Positions 1-9,633 are shown, numbered from the stretch's first letter. The stretch: DNA of 64,000 bases from Okeania sp. SIO2C9 (GCF_010672455.1 NZ_JAAHGO010000006.1:44151-108150), one strand, 5' to 3'. Notes: generated from the sequence alone by a model not told the origin. Program-made: numbers and translations.

Positions 1-672
1 TCAAAAGTCACATCTGTTGTTGCTGCTTGGTCTAAACTAACAGTAAAGGTTGCAGTTTCTCCTTCCGTAACTGTTGCAGCATCAGCAATAGAAATGTTGG
101 GAAGAGGTGCTTCATCATTATCCTGAATTGTACCTACGGCAGTGCCATCCGCAATAGTTGCTCCATTAGCATTAGAAAGGGTGACATTGAAGGTCTCGTC
201 TGCTTCGGCAATTTCTGAATCATCAGTAGTTTCAACGGAGATTGTAGTTTGAGTTTCTCCTGCGGGAATTGTTGCTGTAGCTGAATTAGGAGTGTAATCT
301 GCGTCTGCAGTTGCCTCCTCATCGCTGGTAGCAAATTCAAAAGTCACATCTGTTGTTGCTGCTTGGTCTAAACTAACAGTAAAGGTTGCAGTTTCTCCTT
401 CCGTAACTGTTGCAGCATCAGCAATAGAAATGTTGGGAAGAGGTGCTTCATCATTATCCTGAATTGTACCTACGGCAGTGCCATCCGCAATAGTTGCTCC
501 ATTAGCATTAGAAAGGGTGACATTGAAGGTCTCGTCTGCTTCGGCAATTTCTGAATCATCAGTAGTTTCAACGGAGATTGTAGTTTGAGTTTCTCCTGCG
601 GGAATTGTTGCTGTAGAAGAATTAGGAGTGTAATCTTCCTCCGCAGTTGCCTCCTCATCGCTGGTAGCAAAT
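1..672. repeat. 336-bp tandem Calx-beta coding repeats
   Basis: Positions 1-336 and 337-672 are nearly identical. A third, more diverged unit follows to about 1020. Differences cluster at one short segment, where the protein changes from DADY/NSA to EEDY/NSS. The near-identity implies recent duplication or gene conversion. Confidence 0.85.
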
Positions 673-2873
673 TCAAAAGTCACATCTTCTGTTGCAGGTT
701 GGTCTAAACTAACAGTAAAGGTTGCAGTATTTCCTTCCGTAACAGTTGCAGCATCAGCAATAGAAATATTGGGAAGAGGTGCAGTATCATTGTCCTGAAT
801 TGTACCGACTCCAGTTCCGTCCCCAATAACTATATCAGAAGTAGGATTAGAAAGGGTGACATTAAAAGTTTCGTCCCCTTCAATCTCTGAATCATCAGTT
901 GTTTGAACGGAAATTGTAGCTTGAGTCTCTCCTGCGGGAATAGTTGCAGTTCCAGAAATTGCCGTGTAATCCTCATCCTGGATTGCCGAGTTATCGCTAG
1001 TTGTGAAATCAACCGTAACATCGCTGTCAGTTGGAATATTCAGAGAAACAGTAAACTCTGCGGTTTGTCCTTCTGTAACTGTTACGTTATTAATAGAGAA
1101 GGTAGGGGTAAGTTCATCATCAACAATGGTTAACGTTACTGGACTACCACCTATAGTAGCTGTTCCAGGAGCAGTTGGGTTGCTGAGAGTGACAATTACC
1201 TGTTCGTTTGGTTCATCCACTTCATCGCCCAACACATCTAAGCTAACAGTAGCTTCACTTGCTCCAGGGGCAAAAGTAATCGTATTACCTGTAAGAGAAA
1301 TACCCTCACCACTGAGGACTACATTATTAAAATCAGTACCTAATGTGGCATTACCAGAGGTAGCGAAATTTACACTTCCTGTAACTGAACTATCTCCGAA
1401 TCGAGTGATGGTAAATTCAACTGGGGTAATTTCTGGGTTGCCGTCTTCATCTAGATCGCCTTCCGAGACGCTTCTGGACTGAGGAGCGATAACAAAATTT
1501 GTCACCGACTCACCCGCAACCACGATATCCCCTCCATTTTCCTCTAGAGGTATAAAGTTATCATCGGGAGTATCATTTATGCCAGGAAGCGAAATCGTGC
1601 TATTTTCACCATTAGCTATAGCATTGAGAGTGCCATCTAAAATTGTGGTGAAATTGACCAGGTTAAGTGTACCGTCGTTGAGAGCTTGGAATTGGTTATC
1701 GCCAATAGCAGTAGTTAAACCTGGTAAGTTAAGGTCGCTAGCGTCTACAGTAATATCGACTTCGGTAATATTAGTGAGGTTGCCAATATTAATAATACCT
1801 TCACCAGTTGATTCAATCAAAGAATCATCAAAAGCATCATCAATGAACTCATTGAGGTTCGACAAATTAACCAAACTATCACTGCCATTAGCTCGAATCT
1901 CAGTTGCTCCACTGGGAATAGAAGTTACTCCACTTAGGTCAACTTCTCCACCATTCAAAGAATTTATATTGCGATGAACAAAACTACTGCCACCAGGCAA
2001 ACTTGTCAGGGATGATAGGTCAATTTTACTGCCTGTTCCATCCGCTTCAATAAATGTATCACTTTCATCTCCGCTCTGATAGTTAGTCAAACCAGGCAAA
2101 CTAATTGACCCACCATTAGTCGCATACAAACTGCCTCCAATTATCTCAGTGATGTTGCCAAGATTAATCATACTTCCATCAACAGCGGACAAACTGCCGT
2201 TGGTAATATTAGTGAGGTTGCCAATATTAATAATACCTTCACCAGTTGATTCAATCAAAGAATCATCAAAAGCATCATCAATGAACTCATTGAGGTTCGA
2301 CAAATTAACCAAACTATCACTGCCATTAGCTCGAATCTCAGTTGCTCCACTGGGAATAGAAGTTACTCCACTTAGGTCAACTTCTCCACCATTCAAAGAA
2401 TTTATATTGCGATGAACAAAACTACTGCCACCAGGCAAACTTGTCAGGGATGATAGGTCAATTTTACTTCCTGTTCCATCCGCTTCAATAAATGTATCAC
2501 TTTCATCTCCGCTCTGATAGTTAGTCAAACCAGGCAAACTAATTGACCCACCATTAGCAGCAAACAAACTTGCCCCATCAATATTACTCGCACCATTTAC
2601 CAAAACTGACGCCGTAGCTCCATCCGCTGTCAAACTCACACCTGAACCTAAAGTCAAACCATTAGTAATATTCAGCGCACCGTCAATTACTCTCAAATTC
2701 TCGGAACTATTGATGCTATTAACATTAACTGAACCATCAACTTGAATCGTCCGGTTCCCTTCGACATTAATTACTACATCATCCGTAGAACCTGGAATTG
2801 TATTATTTTCCCAGTTGGTCTCGTCAAACCAGGAACTTCCGTCACCATTTCCTGTCCAGTTAATTACAGCCAT
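1..2873 (-). CDS. Giant Calx-beta repeat surface/exported protein, 5' part
   Basis: Reads right to left from ATG at 2873 (MAVINWTGNGDGSSW) and stays open to the window edge, so about 957 residues are visible and the C-terminus is missing. There is no signal peptide. Residues about 1-440 form a parallel-beta-like region built of short Gly/Asn/Leu units (SISLPGLTNYQSGDESDTF), including a 356-bp duplication. After that come Calx-beta domains of about 112 residues, each with E-GETATFTVSL, an A-GTD/ADY-type middle and a closing GTIQDNDE. The domains nearest the edge are almost identical at DNA level with a 336-bp period. Calx-beta domains bind calcium and are common in cyanobacterial adhesins. The lack of a signal peptide suggests type I export through a C-terminal signal outside the window (inference). 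Function unknown; domain call firm. Confidence 0.85.
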   Translation of the reverse strand, partial: MAVINWTGNGDGSSWFDETNWENNTIPGSTDDVVINVEGNRTIQVDGSVNVNSINSSENLRVIDGALNITNGLTLGSGVSLTADGATASVLVNGASNIDGASLFAANGGSISLPGLTNYQSGDESDTFIEADGTGSKIDLSSLTSLPGGSSFVHRNINSLNGGEVDLSGVTSIPSGATEIRANGSDSLVNLSNLNEFIDDAFDDSLIESTGEGIINIGNLTNITNGSLSAVDGSMINLGNITEIIGGSLYATNGGSISLPGLTNYQSGDESDTFIEADGTGSKIDLSSLTSLPGGSSFVHRNINSLNGGEVDLSGVTSIPSGATEIRANGSDSLVNLSNLNEFIDDAFDDSLIESTGEGIINIGNLTNITEVDITVDASDLNLPGLTTAIGDNQFQALNDGTLNLVNFTTILDGTLNAIANGENSTISLPGINDTPDDNFIPLEENGGDIVVAGESVTNFVIAPQSRSVSEGDLDEDGNPEITPVEFTITRFGDSSVTGSVNFATSGNATLGTDFNNVVLSGEGISLTGNTITFAPGASEATVSLDVLGDEVDEPNEQVIVTLSNPTAPGTATIGGSPVTLTIVDDELTPTFSINNVTVTEGQTAEFTVSLNIPTDSDVTVDFTTSDNSAIQDEDYTAISGTATIPAGETQATISVQTTDDSEIEGDETFNVTLSNPTSDIVIGDGTGVGTIQDNDTAPLPNISIADAATVTEGNTATFTVSLDQPATEDVTFEFATSDEEATAEEDYTPNSSTATIPAGETQTTISVETTDDSEIAEADETFNVTLSNANGATIADGTAVGTIQDNDEAPLPNISIADAATVTEGETATFTVSLDQAATTDVTFEFATSDEEATADADYTPNSATATIPAGETQTTISVETTDDSEIAEADETFNVTLSNANGATIADGTAVGTIQDNDEAPLPNISIADAATVTEGETATFTVSLDQAATTDVTF
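1764..2557. repeat. 356-bp direct duplication inside the surface protein gene
   Basis: 1764-2119 and 2202-2557 are direct copies offset by 438 bp, with essentially one visible base change (g versus t in the stretch reading ttttact[g/t]cctg). The copy is in frame and adds a second block of the N-terminal short-unit repeat region. Confidence 0.85.
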
Positions 2874-3183
2874 TTCGTTTCCTCACAATTAACTTGATTG
2901 AAAAAAAATATTGCTTGTTGGTATGAAGAAAACTCAAAGCACGAGCGCTTTATTAAACGCCTAAAAAGCTATCAAAAAAGTATTGCAAACCGATTCGCCT
3001 AAAAATTTAATTCTCTGTCTCTTGGCTTTCCTTATCTTGACCCACCATTCCTAAAACTTTGGCCTTGAGAAATTTATAGTTTCTAGCTTCCACATATTAA
3101 TTCCACATATTAAAACGATAATATTTCTCCTTTGATGAAGTAAATACTTTCTTTAGAATTAGAAGTTGTTTGTAAATAATTAT
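2874..3183. other. Intergenic leader of the Calx-beta gene
   Basis: AT-rich spacer with no credible ORF. The Calx-beta gene's promoter must lie here on the minus strand, but I could not assign boxes. A small direct repeat of ccacatatta occurs around 3090-3115. Confidence 0.4.
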
Positions 3184-3279
3184 AAAGTTTAAGGGGAATT
3201 TGATACTGAATTTAGCCCCCCAATTTTGGGGGATTTAGGGGGCTTGGATGTAGCAAATAGGACTTCTCAGACAACCTCT
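3184..3279. mobile_element. Partial copy of the AGAGGTTGTCTGAG MITE
   Basis: Reads in reverse. The end AACCTCT at 3279 is the complement of AGAGGTTGTCTGAGAAGTCC, followed by a C-rich hairpin around CCCCCAATTTTGGGGG and the inner motif TTTGATACTGAATTT. The second terminal repeat is missing here. Full copies lie at 61999-62312 and 63143-63385. It abuts the 3' end of the hydrolase gene. Confidence 0.65.
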
Positions 3280-3282
3280 CAA

Positions 3283-4176
3283 CTAAGCCAAAAAATTTGT
3301 CACTCTTTGTAAGTAATTTTCCCGGTCTTCTAACATAGGAAAATGAGCTGTATTTGGCATAATAGTTAACTCTATTTTTTCATTTAATTCTGCTGCTTGC
3401 TTACCCATTTCTGCGGGAATAATTTGGTCATATTCGCCAGCTACTAATAAAGTAGGTACTGTAAATTTTTTAAATTGTTCTGGCAACCATTCTGTGGCTT
3501 CTTTACTTACGGAAGTTAAAACTGTGCCATAGGCAGCATCAAAATCTGCTAATAAGAAGTCTTCTAAAAATGTACGACTAATACTATCTGGCAGAGACTT
3601 ATATAAAAATCTTGCCATAAATATGCGGCTCATAAATGGAATTTGTACTAGCCATTTGGGGCGAAACATGACTACATAACGACTAAATTTATGAAAGGTT
3701 GTAAATGTTTTTTCATCATATTCAAAAATACCGCTACAAGTTAAGATTGCTTTTTCTATTCTCTCTGGATACATATTCAAAAATAAGGCAGCAATAGAAC
3801 CTCCCATAGAATGAGCATTAATATAAACTTTCTCTAAATTTAAAGCATCAAGTAACATTGCTAAATCTTCTGCATAACCGACTAATTCATATTTTTCTGT
3901 AGGATTTTTTGATGATTTTAAAAGAGTTTTTTCCTCAGTAGTAGAAGGTTGAGGTAAACATGAACGTCCAAATCCTCGTAAGTCATAAATTAAACAATCA
4001 AACTGACTAGAAAGTTCCTTAGCAGTACTTTCCCAATATCTACCAGAACCTCCCCATCCATGGAGAAATACCATTACTGGTTTGGATTTTTCTGTGGAAT
4101 TTGATGTCTTTATCCATTCATAGTAATGTTCAACGCCATTGATATTTATATAAGATGTTTTTTCTGTTGTTTTCAC
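3283..4176 (-). CDS. Alpha/beta hydrolase
   Basis: A 297-residue soluble alpha/beta-hydrolase fold enzyme. The oxyanion-hole motif HGWGG is at 39-43, the nucleophile elbow AHSMGG places Ser123, and the remaining triad members are Asp250 (GEYDQ) and His278 (NTAHFP). A cap domain fits residues about 150-235. Length and motif order are normal for the family, which covers esterases, haloperoxidases and C-C hydrolases, so the substrate cannot be read from sequence. It stands alone between repeat-rich spacers. The ATG start at 4176 follows a purine-rich stretch. Confidence 0.85.
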   Translation of the reverse strand: MKTTEKTSYININGVEHYYEWIKTSNSTEKSKPVMVFLHGWGGSGRYWESTAKELSSQFDCLIYDLRGFGRSCLPQPSTTEEKTLLKSSKNPTEKYELVGYAEDLAMLLDALNLEKVYINAHSMGGSIAALFLNMYPERIEKAILTCSGIFEYDEKTFTTFHKFSRYVVMFRPKWLVQIPFMSRIFMARFLYKSLPDSISRTFLEDFLLADFDAAYGTVLTSVSKEATEWLPEQFKKFTVPTLLVAGEYDQIIPAEMGKQAAELNEKIELTIMPNTAHFPMLEDRENYLQRVTNFLA

Positions 4177-4529
4177 CCTAAATTGCTCCTATAAAAAATA
4201 CTTTATTCTTATAAGCATTCAGCCGTCAGCTATCAGCCATCAGCTATTAACTTAATTGTCCTTGAGGGAGGAATCAGAGTTGAAAGATGTAACAGAATTA
4301 AAAGTACGAAATAAATTATCTACTTGCTCGCAACTCAATATTACTCGAATCCTCAAACTACTAATTCAGGAAAGCTGACCACTCATGTCTGAATGCTTAC
4401 TTATTCTTTGCCTTGATTAGGCGATCGTTAAATACTTTACAGCAGTTTTCATTTCAGTAGACCACAGTAAGGGCGAATGGCCATTCGCCCCTACAGGTTT
4501 TTAATGATGAAAGAGATATCTATTATTTA
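4177..4529. other. Intergenic spacer with short repeats
   Basis: No coding signal. Contains tandem cagctatcag-type heptamers near 4210-4245 and a REP-like palindrome at about 4469-4497. Confidence 0.5.
4469..4497. repeat. GGGGCGAATGGCCATTCGCCCC palindrome
   Basis: REP-like palindrome with core GAATGGCCATTC. Related full or half copies occur near 25163, 44227, 46112, 59685 and 63028, all intergenic. Likely forms a hairpin in DNA or RNA. Confidence 0.75.
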
Positions 4530-5099
4530 TTACTTGGAAAATTCTTGATACTGTTCCAAAATTTGACTAATAAATTCCTTAACTGTTGCTGGTGAAGCTG
4601 TTTCTAATTGGTCACTGTTTTGATGCAACCACCAACCTCTAGTAGTTTGGGGCGATCGCCAGATTTCCAAATGTTCTACAGATGGATGGGCATAAAAACT
4701 TTCATCCACAGTCCCCAAGAGTCCCCAACTCCAATGTGTAAAATAGTCGTGACTCACCTTATATATAGGAAAGTTTCCTTCTACAGGCATTCCCCACCCA
4801 TCAATAGCAACAAAGGCTTTGACTTGTCCACCCCGCAGTTGCCAACCCCAAGCTGCTCCCACTGCTCCTACTACTCCGGCACTAAAGGCAATGAATATTA
4901 ATGGCACATTTTTAGTTAATTGTTTTTTTATACATAAAAAGTTCAAAATGTCAATAGCAGAATAGGGAGAATAATCTTGAGTGGGACAAATTAACAACTC
5001 TCCAGATTGAGAGAGACTTTGCCAATGGATAAATAATCCCTCCAAGAATTGCTCAGTTAATTTTGGGTCGTGCATTCCAGGGCAAATTACTATAGTCAT
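4530..5099 (-). CDS. Conserved hypothetical protein, hydrolase-like
   Basis: A 189-residue protein starting MTIVICPGMHDPKL. I chose the ATG at 5099 because the longer reading (to 5204) is only translated gaagaag and gagacag tandem repeats. Features are an N-terminal beta strand plus PGMHDP, and a nucleophile-elbow-like AFSAG (Ser73) followed by a Gly/Ala helix, which suggests a reduced alpha/beta-hydrolase fold. Asp100 (AIDGWG) and several His residues could complete a triad, but the assignment is not secure. No export signal. I recognise it only as a cyanobacterial conserved protein; function unknown. Confidence 0.65.
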   Translation of the reverse strand: MTIVICPGMHDPKLTEQFLEGLFIHWQSLSQSGELLICPTQDYSPYSAIDILNFLCIKKQLTKNVPLIFIAFSAGVVGAVGAAWGWQLRGGQVKAFVAIDGWGMPVEGNFPIYKVSHDYFTHWSWGLLGTVDESFYAHPSVEHLEIWRSPQTTRGWWLHQNSDQLETASPATVKEFISQILEQYQEFSK

Positions 5100-5136
5100 C
5101 TTGAAGAAGGAAGAAGGAAGAAGGAAGAATTGAAGA

Positions 5137-5175
<39 letters not shown>

Positions 5176-5284
5176 GGGAAATTATATGGGGATTCTAACC
5201 CCAAGTAATTTTGAACACCGCGGGTGACGGTGGGGTATTAAACCCATAAAGAAAACGATAAGAAGGTTCAAAAATAACTTCTGA

Positions 5285-5411
5285 TATCATGTTCGGGCGG
5301 GTCAGTTATAAAAAAACATTACCCTTTTAACCTTTTCTTCCCTCCTGCCTCCTGCCTCCTGCCTCCTGCCTTCAAACCTCGCGCATTGTAAGTATTTAAC
5401 CGGACATGATA
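5285..5411. mobile_element. TATCATG-type MITE, TGA flanks
   Basis: Ends TATCATGTTCGG and CCGGACATGATA, flanked by TGA on both sides. The interior is mostly cctcctg heptamers. Confidence 0.75.
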
Positions 5412-5734
5412 TGACTTCTGACTTCGTTAAATGTCCCAAGCAAACCTTCAATATTTTATATAATCTCAAGATTGTAGTACCCATCCCCCCGGAGGGGAGT
5501 GTTAAACTAACACCAGAGTGAAATTACTTACTACTACTGTTGCACAGAAACCAATAGTTGTAGGGGCGGGTTCGAGAAAAATGTTGGTTTTTTTCAATCA
5601 TATTTCAATCAAACCTATTCTCAAAAAAAGGATTTTTATACTTGTTTTTTTGACAGGGTATAAACCAATAAATTGTTTCTGTTGTACATTCTTGTATCAA
5701 GTTAATTAATATTTCTAAAATCAAGGGAAAAAAC
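5412..5734. other. Leader of the ferrochelatase-like gene
   Basis: No convincing ORF; a 63-codon frame at 5518-5709 has no homology-like features. It holds a small ccccccggaggggag hairpin (about 5484-5500). The motif aaggga lies 9-14 bases upstream of the GTG start at 5735. Confidence 0.45.
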
Positions 5735-6937
5735 GTGGTTACTACTCCAGAAAAAATTCAACAATCAACAGTTACTCCATCGGATAAAAAAGACAGAGTA
5801 GCAGTTTTATTAATGGGATATGGTGAAGTAGAAAGTTATGAAGATTTTGCTAATTATAATGAACAAGCTTTAAATTTACTTACTGCTAAATTTGCTCCTG
5901 TTCCTACCTGGATATACCCTCCCATTGCCAAATTATTAGCTATTTTTGACTTGCATGAATGGAGTCATCAACATGGCAATTTTATCTCTCCTCATAATGC
6001 TATTTTTGAAAGTCAAAGAGCTGGAATTGAAAAAAATCTCCAAGCAAAATGGGGCGATCGTATCAAAGTTTTCAAAGCTTTTAACTTCTGCGCTCCCCAT
6101 TTACCAGGACAAGTATTAACACAAATTAAAGCTGAAGGATTTGATAAATTATTGATTTATCCTTTGCTGGTAGTTGATTCTATTTTTACCAGTGGAATTG
6201 CTGTTGAACAAGTTAATAAAGCCCTAGTAAAATTAGCAGATAAGACCGAACATTGGATTAAAGGTCAACGTTATATTCCTTCCTTTTATAACGAACCTGA
6301 TTATATTGATTTAATGGCAAAAATGGTAGAAGAAGAAATTGCTAATGACTTAGCAGTTGCTCATTTACCATCTCAAATTGGCATTGTTTTAACTAATCAT
6401 GGTTGTCCTCACGAAGCTAAAGGTTTTACTTCTGGAATTGATGAAAGTCAGGCACTTTATGAATTAGTGCGGGAACGTTTAATTAATCGTTTTCCTTTAA
6501 TTTCTGTAGGTTGGTTAAACCACGATACTCCACTAATTGAATGGACTCAACCAGATGCGAAAACTGCTGCGAAAAACCTCATAGAATTAGGTGCAACAGC
6601 TATTATATTTATGCCTATTGGTTTTGCCACAGAAAATCACGAAACATTATTAGATGTTGAGCATATTATTGAAGCAATACGTCGCAAATATCCAGAAGTA
6701 ACTTATCGTCAAATGCGTTGTGTCAATGATCGCCCAGAATTTTTGAAGATGGCTGCTGATTGGGCTAACCTTTATATTGAGGAGTTGTTGAGTGAAAATG
6801 CTTTAGCTGTTAATCCTTCTTTAGCAGTGGCACAAGCGAAGAAAACTCATAGTCATAGTCACGGTGGGGAACATGGACATTCCCACGGTCATCATCACCA
6901 TCACGACCACGATCATGGTCACCATCATCATCATTAG
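5735..6937 (+). CDS. Ferrochelatase-like protein with His-rich C-terminal tail
   Basis: A 400-residue protein with GTG start after aaggga. It has the two-domain class II chelatase layout of ferrochelatase: MGYGEVESYEDF at the N-terminus, NHGCPHEAKG with His222 at the metal-site position, and ENHETLLDVE with Glu303 at the catalytic-Glu position. Normal cyanobacterial HemH is about 387 residues and ends in a chlorophyll-binding-like helix. That helix is absent here. Instead residues 372-400 contain 18 histidines. The His tail suggests storage or delivery of Ni, Co or Zn, so the tetrapyrrole and metal used are uncertain. It may be a paralogue rather than the housekeeping HemH. Membership of the superfamily is confident, the specific activity is not. 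Confidence 0.8.
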   Translation: MVTTPEKIQQSTVTPSDKKDRVAVLLMGYGEVESYEDFANYNEQALNLLTAKFAPVPTWIYPPIAKLLAIFDLHEWSHQHGNFISPHNAIFESQRAGIEKNLQAKWGDRIKVFKAFNFCAPHLPGQVLTQIKAEGFDKLLIYPLLVVDSIFTSGIAVEQVNKALVKLADKTEHWIKGQRYIPSFYNEPDYIDLMAKMVEEEIANDLAVAHLPSQIGIVLTNHGCPHEAKGFTSGIDESQALYELVRERLINRFPLISVGWLNHDTPLIEWTQPDAKTAAKNLIELGATAIIFMPIGFATENHETLLDVEHIIEAIRRKYPEVTYRQMRCVNDRPEFLKMAADWANLYIEELLSENALAVNPSLAVAQAKKTHSHSHGGEHGHSHGHHHHHDHDHGHHHHH

Positions 6938-7171
6938 GAAGAATTTTAGGAGTCAGAATTCAGGAGTCAGAATTCAACAGGAAAATTCTGTATGAGCTAA
7001 GATTAATAAATTGGTTTAATATCAATTACAAATTATCAGATTAGTTGATTTTCAATTAGTGGCAGGTTTGAACTTCTGACTTCTTCTTCAAATAATTAAT
7101 TTTCTAATATTCAACTTTTTAAAACCTCTCTTTTTTAAAGGGGGGTTTGCTTTCTCTGCAAAACTTTCATT
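6938..7171. other. Convergent spacer
   Basis: Contains a duplicated aggagtcagaattc heptamer-like unit just after the chelatase stop, and an inverted aaacctctcttttttaaaggggggtttg stretch near 7121-7149 that could end transcription from either side. No ORF. Confidence 0.4.
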
Positions 7172-8191
7172 TCAAAACTTTTTAGACCATTCTTTAGCTT
7201 CAATCCTATTAAACAATTCTCCCACCTGTTTTAAATCCACATTTCCTCCACTAATAATTACTCCAACTCTCACACCAGAAACTTTAACAATACCTTCTAA
7301 TAAAGCTGCTGCTGCCAATGTTCCAGTGGGTTCTATTACTAATTTCATTCTCTCCCATATCAAATACATTGTTCTTAAAATTTCTTCCTCTGAAACTGTC
7401 ACCATATCATCAACATAATTCAAAATTAATGGGAAATTTAACTTGCCTAAATAAGGTGTTCTAGCACCATCAGCAATAGTATTAGGATTAGATACAGTTT
7501 GTAGAATTTTAGAATAAAAAGACCGAGTTGCATCATCCGCATTTTTCGGTTCCACGCCAATAACTCGACAGTTTTTTAAGAGATTTTTAGTGGCGATCGC
7601 GCAACCAGAAAGTAAACCACCTCCACCACAACATACTAATAGTAAATCTAAACTTCCTACTTCTTCAATTAATTCTAAAGCAGTTGTACCTTGTCCTGCA
7701 ATAATATCACAATGATCATAAGGAGGAATAATTATAAAACCTTTTTCTTGAGCAATTTTTTGAGCTAGTTTTTCTCTATTTATTTCATTTACATCATAGA
7801 AAATTATCTCTGCTCCATAACCACGAGTAGCCGTTTTTTTTACTTGTGGAGCGTTGTCGGGCATAACTATAGTTGTGGGAATATTTAATAATTTTCCTGC
7901 TAAGGCGATCGCTTGAGCATGATTTCCTGAAGAGTAGGTTAAGACTCCCGATTGTTTTTGAGTTTCTGATAGTTGAGATAGAGCATTGTAAGCTCCTCTA
8001 AACTTAAATGAACCTGTACGTTGAAAATTTTCACACTTGAAAAATACTTGACAGTTAGTTAGTTGATTTACAGTTTTTGAAGTTATTACAGGCGTGCGAT
8101 TAGCCACCGACAATAAACGATTAGCTGCGGCGGTAATATTATTGTAATTAACTACAAAATGATCGGCAGATTTTGAGGAATAAATAGACAT
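7172..8191 (-). CDS. PLP-dependent threonine/serine ammonia-lyase or racemase
   Basis: A 339-residue fold-type II PLP enzyme. The Schiff-base lysine is Lys63 in GSFKFRGAYNA, the substrate loop is SSGNHAQA, and the phosphate-binding glycine loop is CCGGGGLLSG. The length and absence of a C-terminal ACT domain separate it from biosynthetic IlvA and place it with catabolic threonine dehydratase, serine racemase and threo-3-hydroxyaspartate ammonia-lyase. These dehydrate threonine or serine to 2-oxo acids, or racemise serine. Sequence alone does not decide which. It stands alone, cytosolic, start ATG at 8191. Confidence 0.88.
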   Translation of the reverse strand: MSIYSSKSADHFVVNYNNITAAANRLLSVANRTPVITSKTVNQLTNCQVFFKCENFQRTGSFKFRGAYNALSQLSETQKQSGVLTYSSGNHAQAIALAGKLLNIPTTIVMPDNAPQVKKTATRGYGAEIIFYDVNEINREKLAQKIAQEKGFIIIPPYDHCDIIAGQGTTALELIEEVGSLDLLLVCCGGGGLLSGCAIATKNLLKNCRVIGVEPKNADDATRSFYSKILQTVSNPNTIADGARTPYLGKLNFPLILNYVDDMVTVSEEEILRTMYLIWERMKLVIEPTGTLAAAALLEGIVKVSGVRVGVIISGGNVDLKQVGELFNRIEAKEWSKKF

Positions 8192-8333
8192 ATTTTCAGA
8201 AAATATTCAACAATTATAGCAGAATGAAGAATAAAGAAGGAAGAAGGAAAAATCTGGCGTTATCTAAGTTTTAAGCTTTTTATCTGTCAAATATAGTAAT
8301 GGCAATTCCTATAACAATTATCATTCATAATTA

Positions 8334-8501
8334 TATCATGTCCGGTTGAATAGTTATAAATAAAAATGGAGGAGTAATGAGTAATGAGTTATGAGTTATG
8401 AGTTATGAGTTATGAGTTATGAGTTATGAGTTATGAGGAGGGAATTTTAAGCTATAAATGAAGAGAAAGTTTTTTTATCACGCTCTTATCCGGACATGAT
8501 A
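8334..8501. mobile_element. TATCATG-type MITE, TTA flanks
   Basis: Perfect ends TATCATGTCCGG and CCGGACATGATA with TTA on both sides. The interior has about eight gagttat heptamers and the conserved inner motif aaagttttttxatcac. Nearly the reverse complement of 10532-10679. Confidence 0.85.
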
Positions 8502-8710
8502 TTACTTCTCCTTAAAATTAGAGGATTGACTAAAATGATTTTTTTATTCTTGATGCGTAGAAGCTTTCAAGCTTAATTATTTGGTAAAAAGAAAAAACAA
8601 ACAAATAAATTTTAGGTTGGGGAGAGGAATAGGGGATTCTCACAAAGCCTATAATATCAAATTATTTAACCATTCATTACACTATAAACAATTCACTATC
8701 TCCAGACCTC

Positions 8711-8851
8711 AGAGCTGATTTATAAAGTAAATCTTGAGAGGATAAATGCTTTACAGTGTAAGGGTTTGACACTATCTAAGCCCCTAGGGCATAATTTTCC
8801 ACAAACCCATGCTAGAAAGGAATTTCAACTCAGTCTATAAATCAGCTCTCA
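8711..8851. mobile_element. MITE-like element with AGAGCTGATTTATA ends
   Basis: A 14-bp inverted repeat AGAGCTGATTTATA bounds about 140 bp with no ORF. It is the only copy I noticed in the window. Confidence 0.5.
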
Positions 8852-8999
8852 TACCAAACTAATTAATCATAATTTGAAGTAATTTTATATTAAGAGTTTG
8901 AAGTTTTATTCTTCAACCAAACTTCAACAATTAAGATTATTTGGCAGTCCTGCAACGGTAATGATATTAGACATCTCCTCCACCCATAGGCAGTAGGCA

Positions 9000-9100
9000 G
9001 CTTTGCTGTAGGCAGTAGGGAACCCACCCCTCGCCCCTCCTGGGAGGGGGAGGGGGAAAGAATTGATAATTTATGTGTGAGAATTGATTTGATTTTCGAT
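9000..9100. repeat. ggcagtag heptamers and CCCCTCCTGGGAGGGG hairpin
   Basis: Short tandem repeats followed by a C/G-rich inverted repeat (about 9023-9050). Similar hairpins appear at 22507-22545, 26085-26113, 26321-26349 and 56065-56085. Confidence 0.5.
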
Positions 9101-9111
9101 TTTTACCGAAT

Positions 9112-9330
9112 TATTAATTATTAATTATTAATTATTAAATAATTCAGGTTTAAAGCCTCCCCTTTTAAGGGGAAAAAAGCGGTCGATCTTCGCAGCTTCC
9201 CGAAGGGTGGGATGGCGAGGTCTCCTCGCCATATCCAATCGACCAAGAGAAGAAATAATATCTCCTTATATTCAATCAAGAACGGTTTTAACCAGAGGTA
9301 ATTATCAATTATCAATTATCCATTATCCAT
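9112..9330. repeat. GGTCGATTGGATATGGCGAGG hairpin element (family B)
   Basis: Flanked by attaatt repeats. The core pairs GGTCGATTGG with the ATCGACC end, and the centre pairs GGCGAGG with CCTCGCC. Five more copies: about 9413-9500 (partial), 14530-14760, 15145-15365, 46490-46700 and 47690-47905. Variation inside the stem arms looks compensatory between copies. Confidence 0.7.
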
Positions 9331-9412
9331 TAATGAACAGATGTCTATTGATAAAACTTGGGACAAATTACCTAATGATGTCAACTGTTATTACCTCAGT
9401 TCCAATTAAAAG

Positions 9413-9500
9413 AAAGCGGTTGATCTTCGGAGCTTCCCGTAGAGTGGGATGGCGAGGAGACTTCCCCATATCCAATCGACCAAGAGAGAGGATGTATTTC
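9413..9500. repeat. Partial family B hairpin element
   Basis: Core only, reverse orientation, followed by an array of ccccatctc/ccccatttc units (about 9530-9605) that runs up to the pentapeptide gene. Confidence 0.6.
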
Positions 9501-9633
9501 GGTTTCTTTCCTACTCACAGTTTTTTCCGCTCCCCATCTCCCCATCTCCCCATTTCCCCATCTCCCCATTTCCCCATCTCCCCATTTCCCCATCTCCCCA
9601 TTTCCCTCTACCATGAGTATGCAGCACTACCCA

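Noticed and set aside
134-1977. Short reading frames in other phases of the Calx-beta region
   Set aside because: They mirror the repeat DNA of the open minus-strand frame starting at 2873 and have no start sites or family features.
5518-5709. A 63-codon gene before the ferrochelatase-like gene
   Set aside because: Composition and lack of a ribosome site argue against it; it overlaps repeat-like leader DNA.
8370-8440. gagttat repeats as CRISPR or protein-binding iterons
   Set aside because: Heptamers are uninterrupted, occur in many MITE copies in both orientations, and have no neighbouring cas or rep gene.
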